Assembly (NCBI GenBank): GCA_963665005.2
Contig: CAXXTQ010000001.1
Span: 558,001-622,000 of the forward strand
DNA length: 64,000 nucleotides
Direction: 5' to 3'
From: G963665005 sp963665005
GTDB lineage: Bacteria > Bacillota > Clostridia > Christensenellales > SZUA-584
Part shown: positions 16,155 through 24,729 of the stretch, in pieces
Layout: every line of letters begins with the position of its first letter
Numbering within the stretch: position 1 is the stretch's first letter
The notes under the pieces: model-generated
The model's input: the letters and a program-made list of their open reading frames with translations, nothing else
Databases searched by the model: none
What the model was told of the DNA's origin: nothing
Made by a program: the position numbers and the translations under genes

Positions 16155-17426
16155 ATGGAAAAGGAACTATTAATAAAAAAGCTGAATGCTAAAACAAGGG
16201 AAGAAAGAATAGATTCATTAATAAAGCTTAAAAAGCTTTTGGGCAATGGTTATATAAAAAAACCTGTACGGGAGGGTTATACAAATAACCATGTCCATAC
16301 AAAGTATTCTTTTTCTCCGTATTCACCGGCCAAGGCTGTCTGGACGGCATATATGAGTGGGCTTGACGTGGTAGGGATTATCGACCATGACGCCATAAAC
16401 GGTGCTTATGAATTCAAAGAGGCCGGGGAAATACTGGGGATAGCGACAACTACAGGTTTTGAGATGCGGACAGACTGGAGAAAAACAGGGTTAAACGGCA
16501 GGAAGATAAACAATCCCGACCAGGTTTCAAATGCATATATAAGCGCGCACGGCCTTCCGCATAACAAGATCGAGAAGGCAGACAGGTATTTATCCGTAAT
16601 AAGGGACGCAAGGCAAAAACGGAACAGGGAGATACTGAAAAAACTGAACGGCATAATGGAACCGGAAGGCATGTCCATCGATTATGACAGGGACATCATA
16701 CCATTGTCATATTCGCCTGACGGAGGGACGGTAACCGAGAGGCATCTGCTTTTTGCGGCAACATTGAAATTGATCCGCAAACTTGGCAAAGGCAATAAGC
16801 TTATCGGATTTATCGAAAAGGAACTGCATATTGGTTTAACCCAAAAACAATGTGCACTATTGAGCGATGAGAACAACGGTGATTATGAATACGACTTGCT
16901 TAATATATTAAAGGGAAGGTTTTTAGAACAAATCTATATAAAAACATGTTTGGATGAAACTCCGCCGGTAGATAAAGCTGTTGATTTTATTAGAAAGGCC
17001 GGAGCAATACCGACATACTGCTATCTGGGTGATGTGGAAGCATCGCCTACCGGAGATAAAAAACCGCAGAAATTTGAAGACGGTTATCTTGAGGAGTTAT
17101 TTGAAGAGTGCAGGGATATCGGCTTTCAGGCCATTGCCTTTATGCCTTCGCGCAATACGGTAAACCAGTTAAAAAGAGTTATGGAGCTTTGCAGAAAATT
17201 TAATTTTATGCAGATCAGCGGGGAGGATATAAACCAACCCGGGCAATCCTTTATATGCAAGGAATTGATAAAACCTGAATTCAAACATTTGATGGATTCT
17301 GCATGGGCGCTTGTGGGACATGAATATATGGCCGGTATGGATCTTTCAAAAGGGATTTTTGCAAATAAACAGCAGGATGTTGATATGGACAGATTAATAT
17401 ACAGATATAAAAAAACAGGTGAATAA
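16155..17426 (+). CDS. PHP-domain metal-dependent phosphoesterase-like protein
   Basis: A 423-residue PHP-superfamily protein. The trinuclear-metal motifs are visible: NHVHTKYS (His46, His48) and IIDHDA (Asp77, His78, Asp79), then a long central region and a C-terminal AWALVGHEYMAGMDL. It starts 3 bp after the SDR stop with no ribosome site of its own, so it is probably translationally coupled. At 423 residues it is longer than simple PHP phosphatases (about 280). Its place between a sorbitol-6-phosphate dehydrogenase and a sorbose-1-phosphate reductase-like gene suggests a sugar-phosphate phosphatase or lactonase role; that is inference from context. Confidence 0.8.
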   Translation: MEKELLIKKLNAKTREERIDSLIKLKKLLGNGYIKKPVREGYTNNHVHTKYSFSPYSPAKAVWTAYMSGLDVVGIIDHDAINGAYEFKEAGEILGIATTTGFEMRTDWRKTGLNGRKINNPDQVSNAYISAHGLPHNKIEKADRYLSVIRDARQKRNREILKKLNGIMEPEGMSIDYDRDIIPLSYSPDGGTVTERHLLFAATLKLIRKLGKGNKLIGFIEKELHIGLTQKQCALLSDENNGDYEYDLLNILKGRFLEQIYIKTCLDETPPVDKAVDFIRKAGAIPTYCYLGDVEASPTGDKKPQKFEDGYLEELFEECRDIGFQAIAFMPSRNTVNQLKRVMELCRKFNFMQISGEDINQPGQSFICKELIKPEFKHLMDSAWALVGHEYMAGMDLSKGIFANKQQDVDMDRLIYRYKKTGE

Positions 17427-17467
17427 TCATCGATAAAAAAGCTTGTTGATTTGTGTTAGGAGAAATA

Positions 17468-18730
17468 ATGAAGATGACAGCGGTACGATTATACGGGAAA
17501 AAAGAATTAAGGCTTGAAACGTTTGAACTGCCTGATATAAAAGAAGACGAGATATTGGCCGAGGTAATATCTGATTCGCTGTGCATGTCCAGCTATAAAG
17601 AGGTAATGCAGGGGGCGGAGCATAAGAGGGTTCCGGATAATGTATATGAGAATCCGGTAATAATAGGGCATGAATTCTGCGGGATAATCCGGCAGGTAGG
17701 GGAAAAGTGGAAAGATAAATACAAGGCTGGGGAGAATTTCTGCATACAGCCGGCACATAACAAAAATGGAGCGCTCACGGCTCCGGGATACTCTTTTCCA
17801 TACTGCGGAGGAGATGCGACATTTGTGATCATTCCCCCTGAGATAATGGAAATGAACTGCCTTTTGAAATATGAGTCAGACGTATTTTTCATGGGGTCGC
17901 TCGCTGAGCCTATGAGCTGTATAATAGGGGCTTTCCATGCCTCATACCATACAAATCAGGGCACATATATACATGAGATGGGGATAAAAAAAGGCGGAAA
18001 GATGGCATTGCTGGCTGGGGCAGGGCCTATGGGGCTTGGATCGATGGACTATGCGCTTCATAATCCGGATAAACGGCCGTCAATGCTTGTCGTGACGGAT
18101 ATAGACGATACGAGACTGAAGCGTGCGGAAAGCATATTTTCAGTTAAAGATGCAAAAGAATGCGGAGTGGAACTCAAATTTATAAACACAAGAGATATAG
18201 ATGCCATAGCTGAATTAAGGAGTTTAACGGGCGGGACAGGTTTTGACGATGTGTTTGTGTTTGCTTCTGTAAAGCAGGTGGTGGAGCAGGGGGATGCCAT
18301 ACTCGCTAAAGACGGATGTATGAGCTTTTTTGCCGGCCCGGGCAAACAGGATTTCAGGTCTGAAATTAATTTTTACAATGTACATTATAATTATACGCAT
18401 ATAATGGGCACAAACGCGGGAAACAATGACGATATGAGCGAAGCTGCAAGGCTTATAGCGAAAGGAATTATCAATCCGGCGGTTATGGTAACGCATATTG
18501 GTGGGATTGACTGTGTTGCTGAGACAACGCTTGATCTTCCGAACATACCGGGAGGGAAGAAGCTGGTATATACGCATATTTCGATGCCGCTTACGGCTAT
18601 AAAAGACTTTGAGGAAAAGGGGAAGGATAATCCGCTTTTAAAAGAGCTTTCCCAAATAATAGACAAGAAAAATAACCTGTGGAGTAAGGAAGCGGAAAAG
18701 TATTTGCTTGCAAATGCATACAAGATTTAA
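17468..18730 (+). CDS. Zinc-binding dehydrogenase, L-sorbose-1-phosphate reductase-like
   Basis: A 420-residue MDR protein longer than typical (about 350). Catalytic ligands Cys39 (DSLCMSS), His68 and Glu69 (GHEFCG) are present, but the four-cysteine structural zinc loop is missing, as in the SorE-like group. The nucleotide motif is AGAGPMGLGSMDYA and the C-terminal third (HYNYTHIMGTNAGNNDDM) is also SorE-like. Such enzymes interconvert L-sorbose 1-phosphate and sorbitol 6-phosphate, the substrate of the SDR in this block. Start ATG 17468 follows TTAGGAGAA; a GTG at 17453 overlaps that site. It ends 100 bp before a good terminator. Confidence 0.82.
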   Translation: MKMTAVRLYGKKELRLETFELPDIKEDEILAEVISDSLCMSSYKEVMQGAEHKRVPDNVYENPVIIGHEFCGIIRQVGEKWKDKYKAGENFCIQPAHNKNGALTAPGYSFPYCGGDATFVIIPPEIMEMNCLLKYESDVFFMGSLAEPMSCIIGAFHASYHTNQGTYIHEMGIKKGGKMALLAGAGPMGLGSMDYALHNPDKRPSMLVVTDIDDTRLKRAESIFSVKDAKECGVELKFINTRDIDAIAELRSLTGGTGFDDVFVFASVKQVVEQGDAILAKDGCMSFFAGPGKQDFRSEINFYNVHYNYTHIMGTNAGNNDDMSEAARLIAKGIINPAVMVTHIGGIDCVAETTLDLPNIPGGKKLVYTHISMPLTAIKDFEEKGKDNPLLKELSQIIDKKNNLWSKEAEKYLLANAYKI

Positions 18731-18829
18731 ATATCAATAAACAAATTATTATTATTCATAGACAGGCGAATAATAATATAAAATTCTATAAGGGGTAAAA
18801 TAAGGGGCAGTAAGCATATTTTGAGAAAT

Positions 18830-18866
18830 AAAAAAGCCCGAAAATACGGAGTTTCCGGGCTTTTTT
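18830..18866 (+). terminator. Intrinsic terminator after the sugar island
   Basis: AAAAAAGCCCG at 18830-18840 pairs with CGGGCTTTTTT at 18856-18866; inner AAA/TTT pairs extend the stem. The T-run is at the 3' side. It ends the block 14289-18730. Confidence 0.88.
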
Positions 18867-18938
18867 AATGGCCAGACTGTCCAAAAAGTGGCATCAATTC
18901 TTGGTATAATATAGAAAAAACGTATAGAGGTTAGACAT

Positions 18939-18983
18939 ATGGAGTATATCAAAGGCCATGATCGGGGACAAAAAACCTGCTAA
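18939..18983 (+). pseudogene. Start fragment of a second transposase (IS1182-like)
   Basis: ATG 18939 opens a 14-codon frame, MEYIKGHDRGQKTC, with TATAAT at 18905-18910 upstream. The first residues resemble the N-terminus of IS1182-family transposases (MxYIxGxDRxQ), after which the match stops and a stop codon follows 7 bp before the IS256 end. It looks like the surviving left end of another insertion sequence. The call rests on about 11 residues, so it is tentative. Confidence 0.4.
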
Positions 18984-18990
18984 ACAAATT

Positions 18991-20338
18991 GGGTCTGTCT
19001 CAAATTTTGTGTAAAATATCAACCGCAGAAGTAAATTTCAAGTGAGCTATTCAAGAATAATGGATAGCTCACTTTTTATCTGATCCCAAAACCTGATTCT
19101 CATTGACCATTTTTTAGTAGCATCTTCGGTGGCTAAGAATAAGGATTTCATTAAAGCTTTATCGCTGGGGAAGACAGCTTTACCTTTCGTGACTTTTCTG
19201 TATTGCCGGTTTAAATTTTCGATGATGTTAGTAGTATACATCACCTTTCTCACATTATGGGAAAAGGAGAAAAACGGCGATATAACGTCCCAATTATCAT
19301 ACCATGATTTAATGCCTGTCGGGTATAAAGAATTCCATTTATCCTTGAAGAATTCAAGCTGCCGAAATCCTTCCTCTTCGTTTGCTGCAGAATAAATGGA
19401 TTTCATGTCGCGGCAGTATTCTTTCCTGTGCTTGTAGCCAACATATCGGGCGGAAGCACGGATCTGATGAATTATGCAGCGCTGTACTATGGCGTTAGGA
19501 TATGTCGCCTTGATAGCCTCGGGAAATCCGGGGAGACCATCAATTGAAAAGACGGTAACTTCCTGAACTCCGCGGTTTTTCATATCTGTTAATACTTTCA
19601 GCCAAAACTTTGAGGTCTCATTTTCGCCTATCCAGAGCCCTAATACGTCCTTGTAACCGTCTTCATCGATTCCTACCACTACATATGCAGCCTTTGAGAT
19701 AATACGGTTATTCTGTTTTACCTTGTAGTGTATGGCATCCATGAATACAAAAGTAAAGCGCTCGTTAAGCGGTCTGTTCTGCCATTCCTCTATTATAGGC
19801 ATAATCTTATCCGTCATTCTTGATACTGATTCCGCCGACAATGGTATCCCGTATAAATCCTCTATATGAGAAGAGATATCTCTTGTGCTCATACCTTTGG
19901 CATACATCGAAATTACCTTTTCCTCAATAGCTGAGATATCTCTTATATGTTTCGGCACAAGTTCAGGTTCGAAATCATTGTTCCTGTCTCTTGGAATACT
20001 TAAATCGATTTCTCCCAGGTCGCTCCTCACTGTCTTTTGAGAGTATCCGTTTCTATAGTTATTCTTTTCAATGCTTCGGTCGTGTTTCTCATAGCCAAGC
20101 TCTTCCTCAAGTTCTGATGACAGTAAGTTTTCGACTCCTTGCTTTAACATATCTTTTAATATGCTTTGAAGGCCGGAAATATCTTTCACGCCTTCCTTCT
20201 CCATAAGTTCTTTTGTCAGTTCGCTGACTTTTGTCTTTTTGTCCATTTTAAAAATCCTCCGCTTTCGTAATTAATTATATTTTATTAATTACTTCTGCGG
20301 AAGACTTTTTCTTTTTACACAAATCTTGTTACAGTCTC
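18991..20338 (-). mobile_element. IS256-family insertion sequence, complete (1348 bp)
   Basis: The ends form a 26-bp imperfect inverted repeat: 18991-19016 (starting GGGTCTGTCTC) against the complement of 20313-20338 (starting GAGACTGTAAC), matching at 20 of 26 positions, with an identical TTTGTGTAAAA core. A second, subterminal perfect 12-bp pair lies just inside: CCGCAGAAGTAA at 19023-19034 and TTACTTCTGCGG at 20289-20300. The single transposase gene is intact. The flanking 8 bp (AACAAATT left, AAAAAGAA right) do not match, so the expected target duplication is absent or the exact ends differ by a few bases. Confidence 0.9.
19047..20246 (-). CDS. IS256-family (mutator-type) transposase
   Basis: A 399-residue DDE transposase, full length for the family (about 390-410). 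The catalytic triad is Asp170 (FVFMDAIHYKV), Asp236 (FSIDGLPGF) and Glu343 (YTTNIIENLNR). The N-terminal ELEEELGYEKHDRS and NYRNGYSQKTV segments are the family's DNA-binding start; the last part, RFWDQIKSELSI, is also usual. A GGAGG site precedes the start. No frameshift or internal stop is seen, so the element is probably still mobile. Confidence 0.96.
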   Translation of the reverse strand: MDKKTKVSELTKELMEKEGVKDISGLQSILKDMLKQGVENLLSSELEEELGYEKHDRSIEKNNYRNGYSQKTVRSDLGEIDLSIPRDRNNDFEPELVPKHIRDISAIEEKVISMYAKGMSTRDISSHIEDLYGIPLSAESVSRMTDKIMPIIEEWQNRPLNERFTFVFMDAIHYKVKQNNRIISKAAYVVVGIDEDGYKDVLGLWIGENETSKFWLKVLTDMKNRGVQEVTVFSIDGLPGFPEAIKATYPNAIVQRCIIHQIRASARYVGYKHRKEYCRDMKSIYSAANEEEGFRQLEFFKDKWNSLYPTGIKSWYDNWDVISPFFSFSHNVRKVMYTTNIIENLNRQYRKVTKGKAVFPSDKALMKSLFLATEDATKKWSMRIRFWDQIKSELSIILE

Positions 20339-20824
20339 AAAAAGAACGACGAGAACGGAGATTTCAATAATTTTCTCAAATCCTTATAAGAAAAATCAAG
20401 TTGTATTACATAACGTAATATATGAAAAGCCATTGCCACCCATAGTGTACGCCATATCGACGCCAAGGCATGTCATATACTGGAGAATCCGCATTACACA
20501 GTGTGAAGCAATTAATATTCTTGCCACCAACAGTGTGTGCCAAACAAATAAACTCCATAAAACAGTAACCATAAATGTGAAAATCAGCTTAACTGTTACT
20601 GTTATTAAAGCAGAAACCGAACTGGACAATCTGAACGATATTTTTTTCCAGCCTGTAAAAAGCTTGATGAAAGAAAAAGGAGGAAAGGAGCTGAGAAGTT
20701 GGAGATACTGGTTTTGCAAGCACGGCACATGTGCCCACAAATACCTGCTTGACAGGGAGTTCCCACTCCCTATAACCCACTTGGATGGCGGTAAACCGCT
20801 TAGAATTCGGAAAGGAGAAATTGT
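20339..20824 (+). other. Non-coding region before mobC, candidate origin of transfer
   Basis: About 480 bp without a credible gene. A long open frame at 20433-20828 gives no recognisable protein. The region holds features common at oriT: the perfect palindrome GGCACATGTGCC at 20724-20735 and the inverted repeat AGGGAGT/ACTCCCT at 20754-20771 with a 4-nt loop, just upstream of the MobC-like and relaxase genes. A TATTAC/GTAATA pair also occurs near 20404-20420. No nick-site consensus could be assigned. Confidence 0.45.
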
Positions 20825-21133
20825 ATGAGAACAAGGAACAACATGATAAAAGTCATGCTCAATGATAAAGAGCTGGAGCATCTCAATAAGCAGGTTGAAG
20901 CCAGCGGACTTAATAAATCAACTCTACTCAGGAAGCTGATTGCCGGATTAGCAATCAATCCCGCTCCTGTAGATGAATATAGAAAAATATGCAGTTTGTT
21001 ATCCAATGCCACAAACAATTTGAACCAGATTGCACGATATGCCAACACGGCTGGATATGTGAACGAAGATAAACTGGATGCAGCTATTGTTCTTATTCGT
21101 AAATGCTGGCATCAAATGCGGGAGCTTAGATAA
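20825..21133 (+). CDS. MobC-like mobilization accessory protein
   Basis: A 102-residue protein of the MobC/ribbon-helix-helix mobilization group. The N-terminus NNMIKVMLNDKELEHLNKQVEASGLNKSTLLRKLI is a ribbon-helix-helix-like DNA-binding part; the C-terminal SNATNNLNQIARYAN is the MobC signature. Such proteins bind oriT and help the relaxase open it. AAAGGAGAA precedes ATG 20825, and its stop overlaps the relaxase start by 1 nt. Confidence 0.87.
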   Translation: MRTRNNMIKVMLNDKELEHLNKQVEASGLNKSTLLRKLIAGLAINPAPVDEYRKICSLLSNATNNLNQIARYANTAGYVNEDKLDAAIVLIRKCWHQMRELR

Positions 21134-22629
21134 TGGCAATTACTAAAATCATCGTTATACGAGTACGATTGGACAAGCGTGTAAGCTATGTGCTGAATGA
21201 GGATAAGACGGGGCTTGGCAATGTGCTGGAGTATGCAATGGACAAAGATAAAATTCAAGGAGAGCAGAAATTGTATGAGAGTGCTGTTAACTGTGATAAA
21301 GAAACAGCTTTTCAGGATATGATGCAAACCAAAAAGCATTTTGGCAAAATGGATAAAGTGCAAGGTTATCATATCATTCAATCTTTTAAACCGGGAGAAG
21401 CAACGCCGGAGTTAGCTCATCAGATCGGTGTAGAGTTTGCACAAAAAAGTTTTGGTAAATACGAAGCCGTTGTCGGAACGCACCTGGACAAAAACCATAT
21501 TCATAATCATGTGGTGGTAAATTCCGTGTCTTTTATAGATGGAAAGAAATATCGCAACAATTTCAAAGACTACTATGGGGATATTCGAGGCATATCCGAT
21601 GCGCTATGCAAGGAATATGGTTTGTCCATCATAGAAGAAAATGAAGAAAAGAAATCGGTCAGTTATGTGGAATGGCTTGCCAGAAACAAGGGTAAAACGT
21701 CATGGCAGACCATTATTAGAAACGATATAGATGACTGCATCAAACAAGCCTTTAGTTTTGGCAACTTCCTTATGCTCATGGAACATAAAGGTTATGAAAT
21801 CAAACAAGGCAAATATATTTCGTTCAAGCCTATGGGAAGAGAACATTTCTCCAGAGGATATAAGCTGGGAAATGAATATTCGTTTGTGAATATCAAAAAC
21901 AGAATCGAAGGCAAAAATCTGACATTGGAGTTCAAAGATGTTGAGTACCATATGCAGAAAAAAGATGAGTTTAACCCATATCCAAAAGTGAAGCCGGGCA
22001 GCTTCAAAGCGCTGTGTTTGCATTATATGTATCTGCTTGGGCAGGTCAAGAAGAATCAGGTTCCTGATAATACAGCCAATGTTTTTAAAGAGGATTTAAT
22101 TAAGTTTGAAAAAATGACTAAAACATTTGATTTTGTTCACGACAAGAATCTTGAAACGATAGAGCAAGTGCTGAAATATAAGGATCAATGCTATCAAAAA
22201 ATCAGCAAGTTAAAAGCTGCAAAAACAGAGCTGCAATCTGATAAAGACAAATATAGACCTGCATTCGATTTGCTTAAAAAAATCAAGATGTTTGAGAAGC
22301 CTTATCGGCTATACCTTGACGGTTATTTTAAGATGCAGGACGAATATGATACTTATCTCAAATCACTAATTGAGCTAAATGATATGGGATATACATCACC
22401 TAATACAATTGAATCTCTGGAGGAAATAAAAAGCAGTATTAAAGACCGGTTATCAGCAAACGATGAAGAAATACGAAGTTTTAGAAAAGAAATCCGTTTA
22501 TGCAATACCGCACTTGAACTGAATAACCATATTGAAAAGAAAACTCTGGAGCTTGAAAAACAGGATAATAGTGATAAGCAACTGAAACTGAACGCCAAAG
22601 AAATGGCGAGAAATTTATTAGAAAGGTAA
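21133..22629 (+). CDS. MOBP-type relaxase/mobilization nuclease
   Basis: A 498-residue relaxase of the VirD2/MobA-L group. Tyr19 in KRVSYVLNEDKTG is a candidate nucleophile. The metal-binding histidine motif HLDKNHIHNH (His117, His122, His124, His126), followed by VVVNSVSFIDGKKYR, is complete. The C-terminal half from about residue 330 is Lys/Glu-rich and probably coiled coil. It nicks oriT and pilots the single strand during transfer with the help of a co-resident conjugative element. Apparently intact although the recombinase of the element is not. Confidence 0.9.
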   Translation: MAITKIIVIRVRLDKRVSYVLNEDKTGLGNVLEYAMDKDKIQGEQKLYESAVNCDKETAFQDMMQTKKHFGKMDKVQGYHIIQSFKPGEATPELAHQIGVEFAQKSFGKYEAVVGTHLDKNHIHNHVVVNSVSFIDGKKYRNNFKDYYGDIRGISDALCKEYGLSIIEENEEKKSVSYVEWLARNKGKTSWQTIIRNDIDDCIKQAFSFGNFLMLMEHKGYEIKQGKYISFKPMGREHFSRGYKLGNEYSFVNIKNRIEGKNLTLEFKDVEYHMQKKDEFNPYPKVKPGSFKALCLHYMYLLGQVKKNQVPDNTANVFKEDLIKFEKMTKTFDFVHDKNLETIEQVLKYKDQCYQKISKLKAAKTELQSDKDKYRPAFDLLKKIKMFEKPYRLYLDGYFKMQDEYDTYLKSLIELNDMGYTSPNTIESLEEIKSSIKDRLSANDEEIRSFRKEIRLCNTALELNNHIEKKTLELEKQDNSDKQLKLNAKEMARNLLER

Positions 22630-22636
22630 AAGAAGA

Positions 22637-22819
22637 TTGAATAAAAACAGCAAACTAAAAATCAAACAAGAAAACACATATGGAATCGGCGATGATTTTA
22701 TGATATCACAAATTAAAATAGGAAAAACAACATTCATTGTAGCCAGCTATTTCGAGAAAGAAAAATCGTTTATCAATGCTATGGAGCAGGTTATAGAACA
22801 TAGAATTAAAGCATCATAA
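22637..22819 (+). CDS. Small transposon-encoded protein, TnpW-like
   Basis: A 60-residue protein whose middle, QIKIGKTTFIVASYFEKEKSF, resembles the TnpW family found beside large serine recombinases in Tn4451-like elements (core KIGNTTFIVxSxF). Function is unknown. The start is taken as TTG 22637, 7 bp after the relaxase stop; ATG 22700 is an alternative giving a 39-residue form that still contains the core. Its end overlaps the open frame of the recombinase remnant. Confidence 0.6.
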   Translation: MNKNSKLKIKQENTYGIGDDFMISQIKIGKTTFIVASYFEKEKSFINAMEQVIEHRIKAS

Positions 22820-24510
22820 GTGGACTTAGCACGGATTGCGGAGTAGGATTATATTTAAGGCTTTCACGTGACGATAACAATTCTGAAAGTGAAAGCATGA
22901 GCATTTTTAATCAAAGAAATATGCTCACAGACTATGTAAAAGAAAGGGGATGGGAAGTAGAAGAAATATATATTGACGATGGCATTTCAGGCGTTACCTT
23001 TGACCGACCGGCGTTTAACCGTTTGATAAAAGATATTGAGAACGAACGTATCAATATGGTTATTACAAAAGACTTATCACGGCTTGGACGAAACTATTTA
23101 AAAGTAGGCGAATACACCGATTATTTCTTCCCGAAACATAAGGTCAGATACATTGCTGTGAATGATAACTACGATAACGATAAGGAAGATGATTTCGTAG
23201 CATTTCGCAATATATTCAATGAGCATTATGCAAAGGATACTTCAAAGAAGATCAAAGCGGTTAAGAAAACACAGATGAAACAAGGCTTGTTTGTAGGGAG
23301 CCAGACGGCAATGGGTTACAAGCGTGACCCGCACGATAAGCATAAGCTGATTATTGACGAGGAAGTTGCTGAGATTATCAGGCGAATGTTTCACAGATAT
23401 TCAATTGGCGATAGTGCAAGACACATAGCGGACACGTTTAACAATGAAGGTATTCCAACACCGAGATAGTATTTCTTCAATCGTATCGGTAAACCGAATC
23501 CCTATACAGGCGATGCAGTTTCTTGGGGAAGCTCTACAATTATCAGGATGTTGGGCAATCAAGTATATATTGGTCACATGTGCCAAGGTAAACGTCAGAA
23601 GAAATCATTCAAAATGAAGCGCAGAGATGTTATCCCCAAAGATGAATGGATTGTTGTTGAAAACATACATGAGCCGATAATCGATGAGATTACTTGGAAT
23701 CGTGTGCAGACTATTCTCAAACGCAACAAAAGGAGTGCTAAGCCAAGACTGCGGGATGACAAGACAGTTTCTCTGTTCTCCGGCAAAGTGCGCTGTGCGG
23801 ACTGCCAGGCGGTGATGACGTATACTTATTCCAAGAATACTGTGTATAAGCCGTATTATAAGTATCGTTGCAGCACATACAGCAATCAAGGTAAAGCAGC
23901 CTGTAGCTATCATGCAATATTGGATGATGAGCTGAAAGCTATCGTGATGGCGGAGATTCAGAAGTTTTCAAAGATTGCTTCATGCTATGAAGATGAACTG
24001 CTGAAAAAGCTGATATATATTAACAGTAACATTAAGTTAAAGAATAACAGTTTTCTAGAAAAGCAAATTCGCAGGACAAACAGAGGGCTTCAGGGAATTG
24101 CGCCGAAGATTGATGTATTGATTGACCAGATGGCAAACGGTAATATTTCAGAGCAGATGTTCAAGAAGCTAATGAATCAGTACGAGCAGAAGCAGAATGA
24201 TTTGTCTGAAAAGCTAGCAGATCAGAAAGCTGAATTGTCGAGAATCAAGGATGACATTGGCAATATACAGCACTTAGTTGACTGCTTCAAAGATCGAGTA
24301 TACATTGAAGACCTTGAACGAGAAACGATTGTAGAGCTAATTGACTTTATCGAAGTGTTCAAAAAAGAAAAGGTAGGAACCGAATATTTTCAGAGGGTTG
24401 ATATCCATTTCAACTTTATTGGGCAGATATCAACAGAACAGTTCCAAGCGCTGAAGGATTACATCCAACAGCAAGAAGATAACCAAACCCAAATGACACA
24501 GGTCATATGA
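22810..24510 (+). pseudogene. TnpX-like large serine recombinase, broken by an in-frame TAG and without a start codon
   Basis: One frame runs from 22810 to 24510 with a single TAG at 23467-23469; the parts on each side align as one protein. The resolvase domain starts VGLYLRLSRDD, whose Ser is the nucleophile, and continues with DDGISGVTFDRPAF and TKDLSRLGRNY. The recombinase domain has GYKRDPHDKHKL and NNEGIPTPR|stop|YFFNRIGKPNPY. Then come a zinc ribbon (CADCQ, with Cys later in YRCSTYSNQGKAACSYH), a coiled coil and a DUF4368-like tail. No ATG, GTG or TTG lies in frame between 22810 and the nucleophile; the first ATG, 22897, is past it. TAG is an ordinary stop elsewhere in the window, so this is a nonsense mutation. 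Confidence 0.88.
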
Positions 24511-24560
24511 CCTGAATATCAGAGAAAAAGAAAAACGACACATTGAGTGCCGTCTGTAAG

Positions 24561-24650
24561 TGGCGGAGAGAGTGGGATTCGAACCCACGGTTGCTTGCGC
24601 AACACCGGTTTTCAAGACCGGCACTTTCAACCAGGCTCAGACATCTCTCC
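24561..24650 (-). tRNA. tRNA-Ser(UGA)
   Basis: Read on the minus strand, the 7-bp acceptor stem GGAGAGA/TCTCTCC is complete. The anticodon stem CCGGT/ACCGG encloses loop CTTGAAA with anticodon TGA, and a long variable arm GTTGC-GCAA-GCAAC marks a class II tRNA. The T arm is GTGGG-TTCGAAT-CCCAC. Discriminator G and an encoded CCA are present (24561-24564 on the + strand). It lies about 50 bp from the end of the recombinase remnant. Confidence 0.97.
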
Positions 24651-24660
24651 AAGAGCATAT

Positions 24661-24690
24661 AGTATAGCAAAAAGTGTATATCAGCGTCAA
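24661..24690 (-). promoter_or_regulatory. Promoter of tRNA-Ser
   Basis: On the minus strand TTGACG (complement of 24685-24690) and TATACT (24661-24666) are 18 bp apart and lie about 10 bp upstream of the tRNA 5' end, a normal distance for a tRNA promoter. Confidence 0.7.
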
Positions 24691-24729
24691 GTAAAATACA
24701 GCGAAAAAGAGCAAAAATATAACATCGTA

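Larger units (their letters stand above)
20339..24510 (+). mobile_element. Mobilizable element with a decayed serine recombinase (boundaries approximate)
   Basis: The block MobC-like, MOBP relaxase, TnpW-like and TnpX-like large serine recombinase forms a small mobilizable transposon. It has relaxase functions but no conjugation machinery, so it would need a helper. The recombinase carries an in-frame stop and no start codon, so self-excision is probably lost. The left limit is hidden by the IS256 copy and the right limit lies between 24510 and the tRNA at 24561; I could not fix the exact termini. Confidence 0.75.

Noticed and set aside
20433..20828. 131-codon frame upstream of mobC
   Set aside because: Low-complexity, no motif, weak start, overlaps the mobC ribosome site and the palindromes proposed as oriT.
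23467..23469. TAG in the recombinase as recoded or read-through codon
   Set aside because: TAG is a normal stop in several genes here (e.g. 4144-4146 and 15312-15314), and the gene also lacks a start codon, so decay explains it better.
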